Assembly (NCBI RefSeq): GCF_959020145.1
Contig: NZ_CAUEQY010000022.1
Span: 1-18,316 of the forward strand
DNA from: an uncultured Bifidobacterium sp.
Lineage (GTDB): Bacteria; Actinomycetota; Actinomycetes; Actinomycetales; Bifidobacteriaceae
DNA length: 18,316 nt
Direction of reading: 5' to 3'
Below, in pieces: positions 1-7,755 of the stretch. A program made the position numbers and the translations under genes. The notes under the pieces are model-generated. The model ran no database searches. It worked only from the letters and a program-made list of their open reading frames with translations, and had not been told where the DNA came from. The first letter of the stretch is position 1. Every line of letters begins with the position of its first letter.

Positions 1-1741
1 GGTCCACCACGTCGTCCTCGCGCAGCTTGGCGCCCTTGATGCCCTTGCCGCCGCGATGCTGCGCACGGTATTCGTCGGCCTTGGTGCGCTTGATGAAACC
101 GGAGTGTGTAACGGTTACGACCACGTTTTCTTCCGCGATCAGATCTTCGACGTTCATTTCGCCGGAGTACGGCAGGATCTTGGTTCGACGTTCGTCGCCA
201 TACTTGGACACGATTTCGTCAAGCTCGTCGCCCACGATCTTGCGCTGGCGCTCTGGCTTGGCGAGAATGTCGTTGTAGTCGGCGATGCGACGCATCAGTT
301 CGTTGTGCTCGTCGAGGATCTTCTGACGTTCCAATGCGGCCAGTCGGCGCAGCTGCATGGCCAGAATGGCGTCGGCCTGCACTTCATCCACGTCCAGCAG
401 GTCCATAAGGCCCGTGCGCGCGGTTTCCGCGGATTCGGAAGCACGAATGAGCGCGATGACCTCGTCGATCATGTCGAGGGCCTTCAGATAGCCCTGCAGA
501 ATGTGGTCGCGTTCCTCCGCCTCACGCTTGAGGTATGCGGTACGGCGTGCGATGACTTCCAGCTGGTGGCCCACCCAATGGCGGATGAAGGCATCCAAAG
601 ACAGCGTGCGTGGCACACCGTCGACCAGCGCCAGCATGTTGGCGCCGAAGGTCTGCTGCAGCTGGGAGTGCTTGTACAGGTTGTTGAGCACGACCTTCGG
701 CACGGCGTCGCGCTTGAGCACGAGCACGAGACGCTGACCGGTACGACCGGAGGTTTCGTCGCGCATGTCGGCGATGCCCTGGATCTTGCCGTCGCGCACC
801 GCTTCGCGGATGGAGACGACCAGTCGGTCAGGGTTCACCTGGTACGGCAGCTCGGTGATCACGAGGCACATGCGGCCCTTGATCTCTTCGGTGTTCACCA
901 CCGCGCGCATGGTGATCAGACCACGGCCGGTACGGTAGGCCTGTTCGATGCCCTTATGTCCGAGAATCGTTGCGCCAGTAGGGAAGTCCGGTCCCTTGAT
1001 GATACGGATCAGGTTTTCGAGCAGCTCTTCGCGGCTTGCGTCCGGGTGGTCGAGCGCCCAATGCACGCCTTCGGCCACCTCGCGCATGTTGTGCGGAGGA
1101 ATGTTGGTGGCCATACCGACGGCGATACCGGACGAACCGTTGCACAACAGGTTCGGGAATCGTGCCGGAAGCACGGTCGGCTCCTGTGTCTTGCCATCGT
1201 AGTTCGGCAGGAAATCGACGGTGTCTTTGTCGATGTCACGAACCATTTCCATGGCGAGCGGAGCCATACGGCATTCGGTGTAACGCATTGCCGCGGCCGG
1301 ATCGTCGCCGGGGGAGCCGAAGTTGCCCTGGCCGTCGACCAGCGTGTAGCGCATAGACCACGACTGTGCCATACGCACCAACGTGTCGTAGATCGCGGAA
1401 TCGCCGTGCGGATGGTACTTACCCATCACTTCGCCGACCACGCGGGCGCACTTGGAGTAGCCGCGGTCGGGGCGGTAGCCGCCGTCGTACATCGCGTAGA
1501 TCACGCGGCGGTGCACCGGCTTCATGCCGTCTCGCACGTCCGGAAGGGCACGATCGACGATGACGGACATGGCGTACGCCAGATAGGATTCGCGCATTTC
1601 CTGCTGCAGATCCTTCTTCTGGACGCGTTCGCCGACCATCAGGCCGTAATCGGTGTTGTCGGCCTCCTGCGGGCTCAACGGTTCCATGGAGCCGTCAGGC
1701 ACGAACTGGCCGTCTTCGTTGCTGTTGTTTTCGTCTGCCAA
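1..1741 (-). CDS. gyrA: DNA gyrase subunit A, 3' end beyond window
   Basis: Breakage-reunion subunit of DNA gyrase, which with GyrB introduces negative supercoils using ATP. I read about 580 codons from a TTG at 1741; the C-terminal part lies beyond position 1. The TTG has AAGGA 8 nt upstream, and an in-frame ATG at 1687 has no comparable site, so TTG is preferred. The DNA-binding helix reads HPHGDSAIYDT (residues 110-120). Ser115 and Asp119 there match E. coli Ser83 and Asp87, the quinolone-sensitive residues. The catalytic tyrosine is Tyr154 in AAMRYTE. Near the window edge QHRGGKG matches the GyrA-box (QRRGGKG in E. coli) of the DNA-wrapping C-terminal domain, so this is a gyrase rather than a topoisomerase IV. 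It starts 53 nt after gyrB and is probably cotranscribed with it. Confidence 0.97.
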   Translation of the reverse strand, partial: MADENNSNEDGQFVPDGSMEPLSPQEADNTDYGLMVGERVQKKDLQQEMRESYLAYAMSVIVDRALPDVRDGMKPVHRRVIYAMYDGGYRPDRGYSKCARVVGEVMGKYHPHGDSAIYDTLVRMAQSWSMRYTLVDGQGNFGSPGDDPAAAMRYTECRMAPLAMEMVRDIDKDTVDFLPNYDGKTQEPTVLPARFPNLLCNGSSGIAVGMATNIPPHNMREVAEGVHWALDHPDASREELLENLIRIIKGPDFPTGATILGHKGIEQAYRTGRGLITMRAVVNTEEIKGRMCLVITELPYQVNPDRLVVSIREAVRDGKIQGIADMRDETSGRTGQRLVLVLKRDAVPKVVLNNLYKHSQLQQTFGANMLALVDGVPRTLSLDAFIRHWVGHQLEVIARRTAYLKREAEERDHILQGYLKALDMIDEVIALIRASESAETARTGLMDLLDVDEVQADAILAMQLRRLAALERQKILDEHNELMRRIADYNDILAKPERQRKIVGDELDEIVSKYGDERRTKILPYSGEMNVEDLIAEENVVVTVTHSGFIKRTKADEYRAQHRGGKGIKGAKLREDDVVD

Positions 1742-1794
1742 CTTCTAAGTCCTTCTAAATCCTTATGAAACCTTGCCTGAAGTCCTTGAAATCC

Positions 1795-3894
1795 CTACGC
1801 GTCGATCCAGCTGACGTTGCGGGCGTTGCGCTGGATGAACAGACGGCGAGGTTCGACTTCGTCTCCCATGAGCATGGAGAAGGTTTCGTCGGCTGCGGCC
1901 GCGTCTTCGATCTGCACCTGCTTCAGAATGCGGTGGTCAGGATCCATGGTGGTTTCCCACAGTTCCTGGTAGCTCATTTCACCCAGACCCTTGTAACGCT
2001 GGATGCCTTCGCCCTTCGGCAGCTGACGGCCGGCGGACTTGCCTTCGGCGAGCACGCGGTCGCGTTCGGCGTCGGTGTACACGAAGTCGTGCGCGCCTTT
2101 GGTCCACTTGAGTCGGTACAGCGGCGGCATGGCCACATACACGTAACCAGCGGTGATCATCGGGCGCATGTAGCGGAAGAACAGCGTCAGATTCAGGGTT
2201 GCGATATGCGCGCCGTCCACATCGGCATCGGCCATGATGATGACCTTGTGGTAGCGGACTTTGTTCAGGTCGAAATCCTCGCCATAGCCGCCGCCGACCG
2301 CGGTGATCAGCGATTCGATGGTTTCGGACTTCATCATGCGGTCGAGGCTTGCACGCTCGGTGTTAAGGATTTTGCCTCGCAACGGCAGGATGGCCTGCGT
2401 GATCGGGTTGCGTCCCTGAATTGCGGAGCCGCCTGCGGAGTCGCCCTCCACGATGAACAGTTCGCATTCTTCAGGATTGTTGGACTGGCAATCCTTCAGT
2501 TTGTCTGGCATGCCCGCAGATTCGAAGATTGACTTACGGCGGGTATTCTCACGTGCCTTCTTGGCTGCAAGACGCGCACGGGAGGCTTCAATGGCCTTCT
2601 GGATGATGTTCTTGGCCTCGCTAGGATGCGAATCGAACCAGTCGCCGAGCTTGTCGGTCATCACACGCTGTACGAAGGTTTTCGCTTCGGAATTGCCGAG
2701 CTTGGTCTTGGTCTGGCCTTCGAACTGCGGGGTGGTGAGTTTCACCGACACCACTGCGGTCAGGCCTTCGCGCACGTCGTCGCCGGAGAGGTTCTCATCC
2801 TTGTCTTTGAGGATGTTCTTTTCACGTGCGTAACGGTTGACGAGCGAGGTCAGCGCGGCGCGGAAGCCTTCTTCGTGGGTACCGCCTTCGGTGGTGGAGA
2901 TGGTGTTGGCGAAGGTGTGCACCGCTTCGGAGTATGCGGTGGTCCATTGCATGGCGATTTCCGCGGAAATGCCGATTTTCAGGTCTTCCGCTTCGAAATC
3001 GATCACGTCCGGTTCGACGGGGGTTGCCTTGCGGGACTTCACCAAGTAATCGACATAATCCTTGATGCCGTCGTTGTATTGGTAGGTGACCGTCTGATGC
3101 TTCGGTTCGGCATTGTCGTCGCTTTCGCCCGCGACTTCGTCTCCGGCCTGATCCGGTTCGCGCAAATCGGTCAGGGACAGTTTCAGCCCCTTGTTGAGGA
3201 ACGCCATCTGCTGGAAGCGGTTGCGCAGGGTCTCGAAATCGTAGGTGGTGGTTTCGAAGATCGCGCCGTCTGCCCAGAAGGTCACGGAAGTGCCGGTGGA
3301 CTCGTCTTCGCCCATCGGCTCGCCCTTGGCAAGACGTGCGGTCGGCTTCTGGTCGATGTAGGTCTGGGTCCAGTGGAAGCCCTGTCGGCGCACTTCGATG
3401 TCGACGCGGGTCGACAGCGCGTTCACCACGGAGATGCCCACGCCGTGCAGACCGCCGGAAACCGCATAGCCGCCGCCACCGAACTTGCCGCCGGCATGCA
3501 GCTTGGTCATCACGGTTTCCACGCCGGAAACGCCTTCGCCCGGCACTTCGTCGACCGGAATGCCTCGGCCGTCATCCACCACGCGCACGCCGCCGTCCGG
3601 CAGAATCGTCACTTCGATGTGCGAAGCGTAGCCTGCCAGCGCCTCATCGACGGAGTTGTCGACGATCTCGTACACCAGGTGGTGCAAGCCTCGGGGGCCG
3701 GTGGAGCCGATGTACATGCCCGGGCGGATTCGCACCGCCTCAAGGCCTTCCAGAACCCTCAGATCGGAAGCGTCGTAATGCTCCGGAGCCAAGGTGTCAT
3801 CGAGCTGCGCATCTTCGAGCTGATCGTTCTGGATCTGATCTTCCTGCGTGTTTTCAGCTGATTCGTTCAGCGAATCCGCATCAAGGTCTGCCAC
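1795..3894 (-). CDS. gyrB: DNA gyrase subunit B
   Basis: ATPase subunit of DNA gyrase, about 699 residues. The GHKL ATPase domain shows DNSVDEALAG, DDGRGIPV and GLHGVGISVVNALS. The TOPRIM domain shows EGDSAGGSA and DADVDGAHI, and the C-terminal part contains QRYKGLGEM. The protein ends in NVSWIDA. I place the start at GTG 3894 because AGGAAGGA (3901-3908) lies 6 nt upstream. The frame stays open to an ATG at 3924 and a TTG at 3927, which would add 10-11 residues but have poor ribosome sites. The N-terminal 40 or so residues are acidic and poorly conserved, ahead of the usual EAVRIRPGMYIGS. gyrA follows closely; the 293-nt gap upstream suggests its own promoter. Confidence 0.97.
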   Translation of the reverse strand: MADLDADSLNESAENTQEDQIQNDQLEDAQLDDTLAPEHYDASDLRVLEGLEAVRIRPGMYIGSTGPRGLHHLVYEIVDNSVDEALAGYASHIEVTILPDGGVRVVDDGRGIPVDEVPGEGVSGVETVMTKLHAGGKFGGGGYAVSGGLHGVGISVVNALSTRVDIEVRRQGFHWTQTYIDQKPTARLAKGEPMGEDESTGTSVTFWADGAIFETTTYDFETLRNRFQQMAFLNKGLKLSLTDLREPDQAGDEVAGESDDNAEPKHQTVTYQYNDGIKDYVDYLVKSRKATPVEPDVIDFEAEDLKIGISAEIAMQWTTAYSEAVHTFANTISTTEGGTHEEGFRAALTSLVNRYAREKNILKDKDENLSGDDVREGLTAVVSVKLTTPQFEGQTKTKLGNSEAKTFVQRVMTDKLGDWFDSHPSEAKNIIQKAIEASRARLAAKKARENTRRKSIFESAGMPDKLKDCQSNNPEECELFIVEGDSAGGSAIQGRNPITQAILPLRGKILNTERASLDRMMKSETIESLITAVGGGYGEDFDLNKVRYHKVIIMADADVDGAHIATLNLTLFFRYMRPMITAGYVYVAMPPLYRLKWTKGAHDFVYTDAERDRVLAEGKSAGRQLPKGEGIQRYKGLGEMSYQELWETTMDPDHRILKQVQIEDAAAADETFSMLMGDEVEPRRLFIQRNARNVSWIDA

Positions 3895-4187
3895 AGAGAT
3901 TCCTTCCTGCATTTTTCCCGCCATCAAGGGTCATTTCCGCAGGTGATACCACCTAGAACGCAAATAAAGGCCCCTTCTAGGCGTTTACATACACTGCTTG
4001 ATATTCTACTCATGGAGGGGGACAGAGCGCCAGAGGCATTTATCCTTGAAATCCAGCCGTTTACCCCTGTTTTTTCGCTTTCGGAAAACAACATTCGACC
4101 GTTGCGAACGGCCCGCTTGGAAGCGTCGCAGGGGGAATTCTTCGACGAAGCGCCTTCAACGAACGTCTGATAGCACGTGGTGTCGCG
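3895..4187 (-). promoter_or_regulatory. gyrB upstream region with candidate promoter and overlapping hairpins
   Basis: This 293-nt gap between dciA and gyrB holds no convincing gene. A TAGAAT -10-like hexamer on the minus strand (4003-4008) would start a leader of about 100 nt, but I see no good -35. Within that leader are two inverted repeats: AGGTG-GATAC..CACCT-type (3941-3954) and CCTAGAA/TTCTAGG (3952-3958 with 3975-3981). They share 3952-3954, so the two hairpins cannot both form completely. Their function is unknown. Confidence 0.35.
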
Positions 4188-4673
4188 CTAATATCGCGGC
4201 CTTCGTGTCATTCGTCCTCGGCTGAATCCCTGTTGTTGTGGGCCGGTGACGCGCACCTCGTTGATGGTCAGCCCCTCGAGCCTACGGCGAATGGTGTCGG
4301 TCAGCAGCGGAATCATGTACGTCAAGGTGGTGGTCCATGCGGGGCTGTCGCATCGGATCGTCAGAATGCCGTCGCGCAGGTCGACGGGGTAGGAGTGGCG
4401 CGCGTTTTCGACGCCGACCACCTGATCCCAATGATTCTGCATCTGCGCGATTTTCAGATGCGGCGTCCAAGAACCTTGCGTTGCGATCACGTTGAAAATA
4501 TTGCCGACCGTCTGCGGGTCGCGTCCGGGTTTGCCGAAATTCTCCCACGCCTGCCGCGCACGTTCCTCACGTTCCTTATATCGGCCGGCACGTCGGCTGA
4601 TACGTTCGAATACTTCGGCGGGCAACTTGCGTTGGTCGAGATGCAATGTTTCGCAGATTGGAGGATTCGGCAT
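4188..4673 (-). CDS. dciA: DciA-like replicative helicase loader (DUF721)
   Basis: A 161-residue protein of the DUF721 family. Members called DciA assist loading of the replicative helicase DnaB in bacteria without DnaC or DnaI. The family signature is visible in the second half: WDQVVG, then a basic beta-rich segment with DGILTIRCDSPAWTTTL and a helix with RRRLEGL. The first 50 or so residues are charged and rich in Arg/Glu (SRRAGRYKEREERARQAW), and the C-terminus is basic. Its ATG overlaps the recF stop by one base (TGATG), with AGGAG 8 nt upstream, so translation is likely coupled to recF. Position between recF and gyrB is typical of Actinobacteria. The family assignment is from recognised motifs; helicase loading in this organism is inferred. 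Confidence 0.85.
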   Translation of the reverse strand: MPNPPICETLHLDQRKLPAEVFERISRRAGRYKEREERARQAWENFGKPGRDPQTVGNIFNVIATQGSWTPHLKIAQMQNHWDQVVGVENARHSYPVDLRDGILTIRCDSPAWTTTLTYMIPLLTDTIRRRLEGLTINEVRVTGPQQQGFSRGRMTRRPRY

Positions 4674-5932
4674 CAGCGCTGCTCCTGTCGATTCACCGAC
4701 TGTTGCGCTGCAGACGATTGCGTTGCAGATTCCCGTCCCGCGACAAGTTGCGCCATCATCGCCGTCAAATCGTCATGCTGTCCATCTTGCGATTGCCTGC
4801 GCAACGCGGCCACGTCGATCACATGCGCGTCCGCGTGAAAGCGCCCAGCATCCATGCGCGGAATATCGCTTGCCGCGGCGACGGTGATCAGCACCTGGTC
4901 CTGCCGCATCGCAAAATCGAGGATCTGCCCACGACGGGCCTCGTCAAGCTGTGCGAACACATCATCGAGAATCACGATTGGCTTGCTTTCAAAATGTGCG
5001 GAAACCGCCTCGTATAGCGCCATTTTCAACGCCAAAGCCATGGTCCACATCTCACCGTTGGACGCGAATTCGCGTGCGTTCATATCGTTGAGCAGCAAAG
5101 TCAGGTCGTCGCGATGCGGACCGATCAGATTCTGCCCGCGCGCCACTTCGCCGGGGTAGATGCGTTGGAAATGGCGGCTGATCTCCGCGGCCGGATCGTC
5201 GAACAGCATCACTTCGTCGAAGGACGGCTCGTAGGCGAGCGCCGCCCGTTCGTCATCTCCCGCCAAAGACGCGTAGATCCGCGCAAAAGGCTCTTCCAAG
5301 CGTGAGATCACGTTGTTGCGGTCCCGCGTCAGCTGCATGCCGAGGTCGATGAATTGCCCCGTCCAGATTTCCAGCCCGCTTAAGACCGCCTGCTGGCCGT
5401 ATTGCGGGTCGAGATTCGTGCCGTCGCCGAGTTGTTTGAGCAGTGCCGTGCGCTGTTTCGCCACGTGCGTGAACTGTTGCAGGGTCTGCGCATAGTGGGG
5501 GAGCAGCAGAGACGCGGCCTGGTTGATGAAGTTGCGTCGGGTTGCGGGATCCCCTGCTACCAGACGTTGATCTTCGGGGGTAAAGGAGACGGAGGGCGTG
5601 CGCCCGATGAGATCCCTCATATATTGAGATTTTCCGCCGTCAATGCGCGCTCGGTTAGCACCCCGTGCCACGATGGTCGCCTCGTAGGTGTGCTGCGTTT
5701 CACCGTCTTCCACGTTGGCTCGGATGGTGGCCGACGTGCACCCTTTTTCGATTAATGGCAGTGATGATGACGCGCGATGGCTGGATCCTGTGGAAAGCAC
5801 TTCGATGGCTTCCACGATATTGGTTTTGCCGAGTCCGTTGGCACCTTGCAGAATGTTGATTCCCGGTTTGAAATCGAGCACGCAATGTTCCCACGATCGG
5901 TAGTGGTCGAGTGCCAGTCGGGAAATATACAT
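4673..5932 (-). CDS. recF: DNA replication and repair protein RecF
   Basis: A 419-residue SMC-like ATPase that with RecO and RecR loads RecA at gaps and stalled forks. The Walker A motif is GANGLGKT at residues 30-37. The ABC signature region lies around GQNLIGPHRDDL, and Walker B/D-loop is IVILDDVFAQLDEARR. The ATG at 5932 (MYISRLALDHYRSW) has AAGGA 6 nt upstream and gives the normal RecF N-terminus. The frame stays open for 25 more codons upstream, but that extension is unlike RecF. The C-terminal tail beyond about residue 380 is low-complexity and Gln/Ala/Ser-rich. It follows dnaN after 138 nt. Confidence 0.96.
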   Translation of the reverse strand: MYISRLALDHYRSWEHCVLDFKPGINILQGANGLGKTNIVEAIEVLSTGSSHRASSSLPLIEKGCTSATIRANVEDGETQHTYEATIVARGANRARIDGGKSQYMRDLIGRTPSVSFTPEDQRLVAGDPATRRNFINQAASLLLPHYAQTLQQFTHVAKQRTALLKQLGDGTNLDPQYGQQAVLSGLEIWTGQFIDLGMQLTRDRNNVISRLEEPFARIYASLAGDDERAALAYEPSFDEVMLFDDPAAEISRHFQRIYPGEVARGQNLIGPHRDDLTLLLNDMNAREFASNGEMWTMALALKMALYEAVSAHFESKPIVILDDVFAQLDEARRGQILDFAMRQDQVLITVAAASDIPRMDAGRFHADAHVIDVAALRRQSQDGQHDDLTAMMAQLVAGRESATQSSAAQQSVNRQEQR

Positions 5933-5992
5933 GCAAGATCCTTGAGATAGTGCGAATTTCTTACGTAAATAATCGCAATTAATCATGCAAAT

Positions 5993-6034
5993 GGGCTGAA
6001 CTGGCAATAACAGCCATGTTCAGCCCTATTTTTT
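5993..6034 (+). terminator. Rho-independent terminator-like hairpin reading on the plus strand
   Basis: GGGCTGAAC (5993-6001) pairs perfectly with GTTCAGCCC (6018-6026), with an inner TGGC/GCCA stem (6002-6005, 6013-6016). TATTTTTT follows on the plus strand. The U-tract is on the strand opposite dnaN and recF, so by standard rules it would stop antisense transcription heading into dnaN. On the minus strand only ATTTGC follows the stem, so it is a weaker end for dnaN mRNA. Confidence 0.6.
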
Positions 6035-6070
6035 GCGATGTATCCGCGTTTTCGTGTAGGTCAGCTTAGT

Positions 6071-7195
6071 TCAGCTGTTGAAGCGCATCGGCACGAGCAG
6101 GTAGCGGTAGTCCATGGATTCTTCGGAATTCGATTCCTGCTGGCCGTTGAATTCCACCGGCTTGACCGCGGTGGTCATCTTCATGCGTACGAACGGCTCG
6201 CTGATGGCGCTCAGGCCTTCGATCAGGTAGGCGGGATTGAAGGCCACGGTGATGTCTTCGCCATCCATGTCGATGTCGAGGATCTCCTTGGCTTGGGCTT
6301 CATCCACCGAGCCTGCGGTCAGCGTGAGTTCCTGGCTGGTGAAGGCCATGCGGATCGGAGCGTTGCGTTCGGCCACGAGGGACACGCGCTTGATGGCGCT
6401 GATGAGATCCTGCTTGTTGATGACCGCATGAATCGGGTATTCGTCAGCGTACAGGCGGTCCACCGCGGGGAATTCGCCGTCGATCAGCTGCGAGGTGGAT
6501 ACGCGTCCGGCGTTCTCAAAGCCCAGCAGCGACGGATTCTCCGGATCGAAATCCACGACGATGTTTTGATGCTCGTCCAAGGAACGGGCCACATCGCGCA
6601 ACAGTGCGCCGCGCACGAGTGCGGTGGTGTTGATGTCCGGGTTTTCCGGCGTCCAGGTGAAGCTCGAACGCGACAAGCGGAATCGGTCGGTGGAGCTCAT
6701 GATCACCTTGTTGCCTTGGAACTGCACACGAATGCCGGTCAGTACCGGACGGTTCTCCTCGCGGGAAACGGCGACGGACGCCTGAGCGACGGCCTGTGCG
6801 AAGGTTTGGGCGTCCACCTGCCCCAGTTTGGCGGGAACCACCGGCAGATCCGGATATTCGTTATCCGGCATGAGCTGCATGGTGAAGGTGGACTTGCCCG
6901 ACGTGATGGTCAGTGTGGATCCGTCAGTGGACAGGTAGGTTTTCGCGGCGGGAAGCGACTTGGTGATATCTGCCAGCAGCTTGCCGAGCACCAGAATGGA
7001 TCCGCTTTCATCAACGCCTGCTTCGATATGGTGGCGTGCGGAAATGGCGTAATTGAAGGCGGAAAGCTGGAGGGTGCCGTCGATGGCCTCCAAGCGAATG
7101 CCTGCCAAAATGGGGGATGCAGGACGAGCGTCGATCACGCGAGTGGTCCAGGCTACTGCGTCTGCCAGCGCTTGGGAATTGACTTCAACTTTCAT
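6071..7195 (-). CDS. dnaN: DNA polymerase III beta subunit (sliding clamp)
   Basis: Ring-shaped processivity clamp, 374 residues, the usual family length. The start at ATG 7195 (MKVEVNSQALADAV) has AGGAA 7 nt upstream. The frame is open 12 codons further, but that would remove the normal clamp N-terminus. Recognisable segments include PASPILAGIRLEA in domain I, ENRPVLTGIRVQ at the start of domain II and the C-terminal YRYLLVPMRFNS, which ends in the beta-clamp style PMR motif. It is the first gene left of oriC. A candidate promoter with TAGAAT lies just upstream. Confidence 0.97.
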   Translation of the reverse strand: MKVEVNSQALADAVAWTTRVIDARPASPILAGIRLEAIDGTLQLSAFNYAISARHHIEAGVDESGSILVLGKLLADITKSLPAAKTYLSTDGSTLTITSGKSTFTMQLMPDNEYPDLPVVPAKLGQVDAQTFAQAVAQASVAVSREENRPVLTGIRVQFQGNKVIMSSTDRFRLSRSSFTWTPENPDINTTALVRGALLRDVARSLDEHQNIVVDFDPENPSLLGFENAGRVSTSQLIDGEFPAVDRLYADEYPIHAVINKQDLISAIKRVSLVAERNAPIRMAFTSQELTLTAGSVDEAQAKEILDIDMDGEDITVAFNPAYLIEGLSAISEPFVRMKMTTAVKPVEFNGQQESNSEESMDYRYLLVPMRFNS

Positions 7196-7229
7196 GGCTA
7201 GTTTCCTCGTTTCGTTCGGTCCATAAGTC

Positions 7230-7258
7230 ATTCTAGCGAGACTGTCGGCGTTTGACGA
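7230..7258 (-). promoter_or_regulatory. Candidate dnaN promoter
   Basis: On the minus strand TCGTCA (7253-7258), a 17-bp spacer and TAGAAT (7230-7235) fit a housekeeping sigma promoter, with the stronger match at -10. The predicted start near 7223 gives a leader of about 28 nt containing the dnaN ribosome site. A 16-bp palindrome sits 3 bp upstream of the -35. Confidence 0.5.
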
Positions 7259-7261
7259 AGC

Positions 7262-7277
7262 GTGGGGAATTCCCCAC
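7262..7277. repeat. Perfect 16-bp palindrome upstream of the dnaN promoter
   Basis: GTGGGGAATTCCCCAC is a perfect palindrome, centred about 46 bp upstream of the predicted dnaN start. A related sequence, TGGGGAGAATCCCCA, occurs at 9414-9428 in the dnaA-rpmH region. The size and symmetry suggest a dimeric protein operator; no known factor can be named. Confidence 0.7.
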
Positions 7278-7755
7278 TTATGACGACGATGATGAATTTC
7301 TTATAACACCTACATTCGTCATAATAAGGCCTGTGGATAATGTGGGTAAGTGCTCAGACCCCACGTTTTGCAATGGCTCGCAACATCTCATTGCTTGTGG
7401 ATAACTTTTGGACGAAGTGTGGACAAATCATCGGGTTATCCACAGCCTCGTCGCTTTGAAAAAGTTATCCACAAAACCATGTGGATAGTCCACAATTCAT
7501 CCACCGGCGATTCTGGCGTTTCCAACGGGTTTTCCACCGAGAAATCATTGATTTGTGTATAACCATGTGGATAACTTCAATAAAAATCTTCCACAGGCCG
7601 GCGTGTCAGGATGGTCGGTAAAACAGCTGATAAAGAATTTACTGATACTCATACTTGGCTTGTGAAAATCGCCTGAGAAAGGCAGAAAACGCCTAAAATC
7701 GTTTTTTTGAGACGCACGAAAACACATGCAAACGCGCAAAGTCGCATAGAAAACG
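7278..7755. other. oriC: Chromosomal replication origin oriC with DnaA boxes
   Basis: Non-coding dnaA-dnaN intergenic DNA. Matches to TTATNCACA without mismatch are at 7332-7340, 7396-7404, 7554-7562 and 7566-7574 (minus strand) and 7436-7444 and 7465-7473 (plus strand). One-mismatch boxes are at 7341-7349, 7418-7426 and 7480-7488. The 7575-7755 part next to dnaA has no perfect box and is A+T-rich (runs near 7579-7586, 7618-7645 and a T7 at 7701-7707), so it is one candidate unwinding element; 7297-7328 is another. Location between dnaA and dnaN is the usual actinobacterial arrangement. Confidence 0.93.

Noticed and set aside
56..1768. 570-codon plus-strand frame opposite gyrA
   Set aside because: It mirrors gyrA codons and has no family resemblance or ribosome site; such antisense frames are common in G+C-rich DNA.
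2821..2835. TTTTCACGTGCG in gyrB as a sixth parS
   Set aside because: Only the central CACGTG and left half match; about three mismatches in 14 bp, inside conserved coding sequence.
2626..3861. Long plus-strand frame opposite gyrB
   Set aside because: Shadow of gyrB, with His/Val-rich low-complexity translation.
6038..7201. 387-codon plus-strand frame opposite dnaN
   Set aside because: Shadow of dnaN, and it begins right after the plus-strand terminator without a ribosome site.
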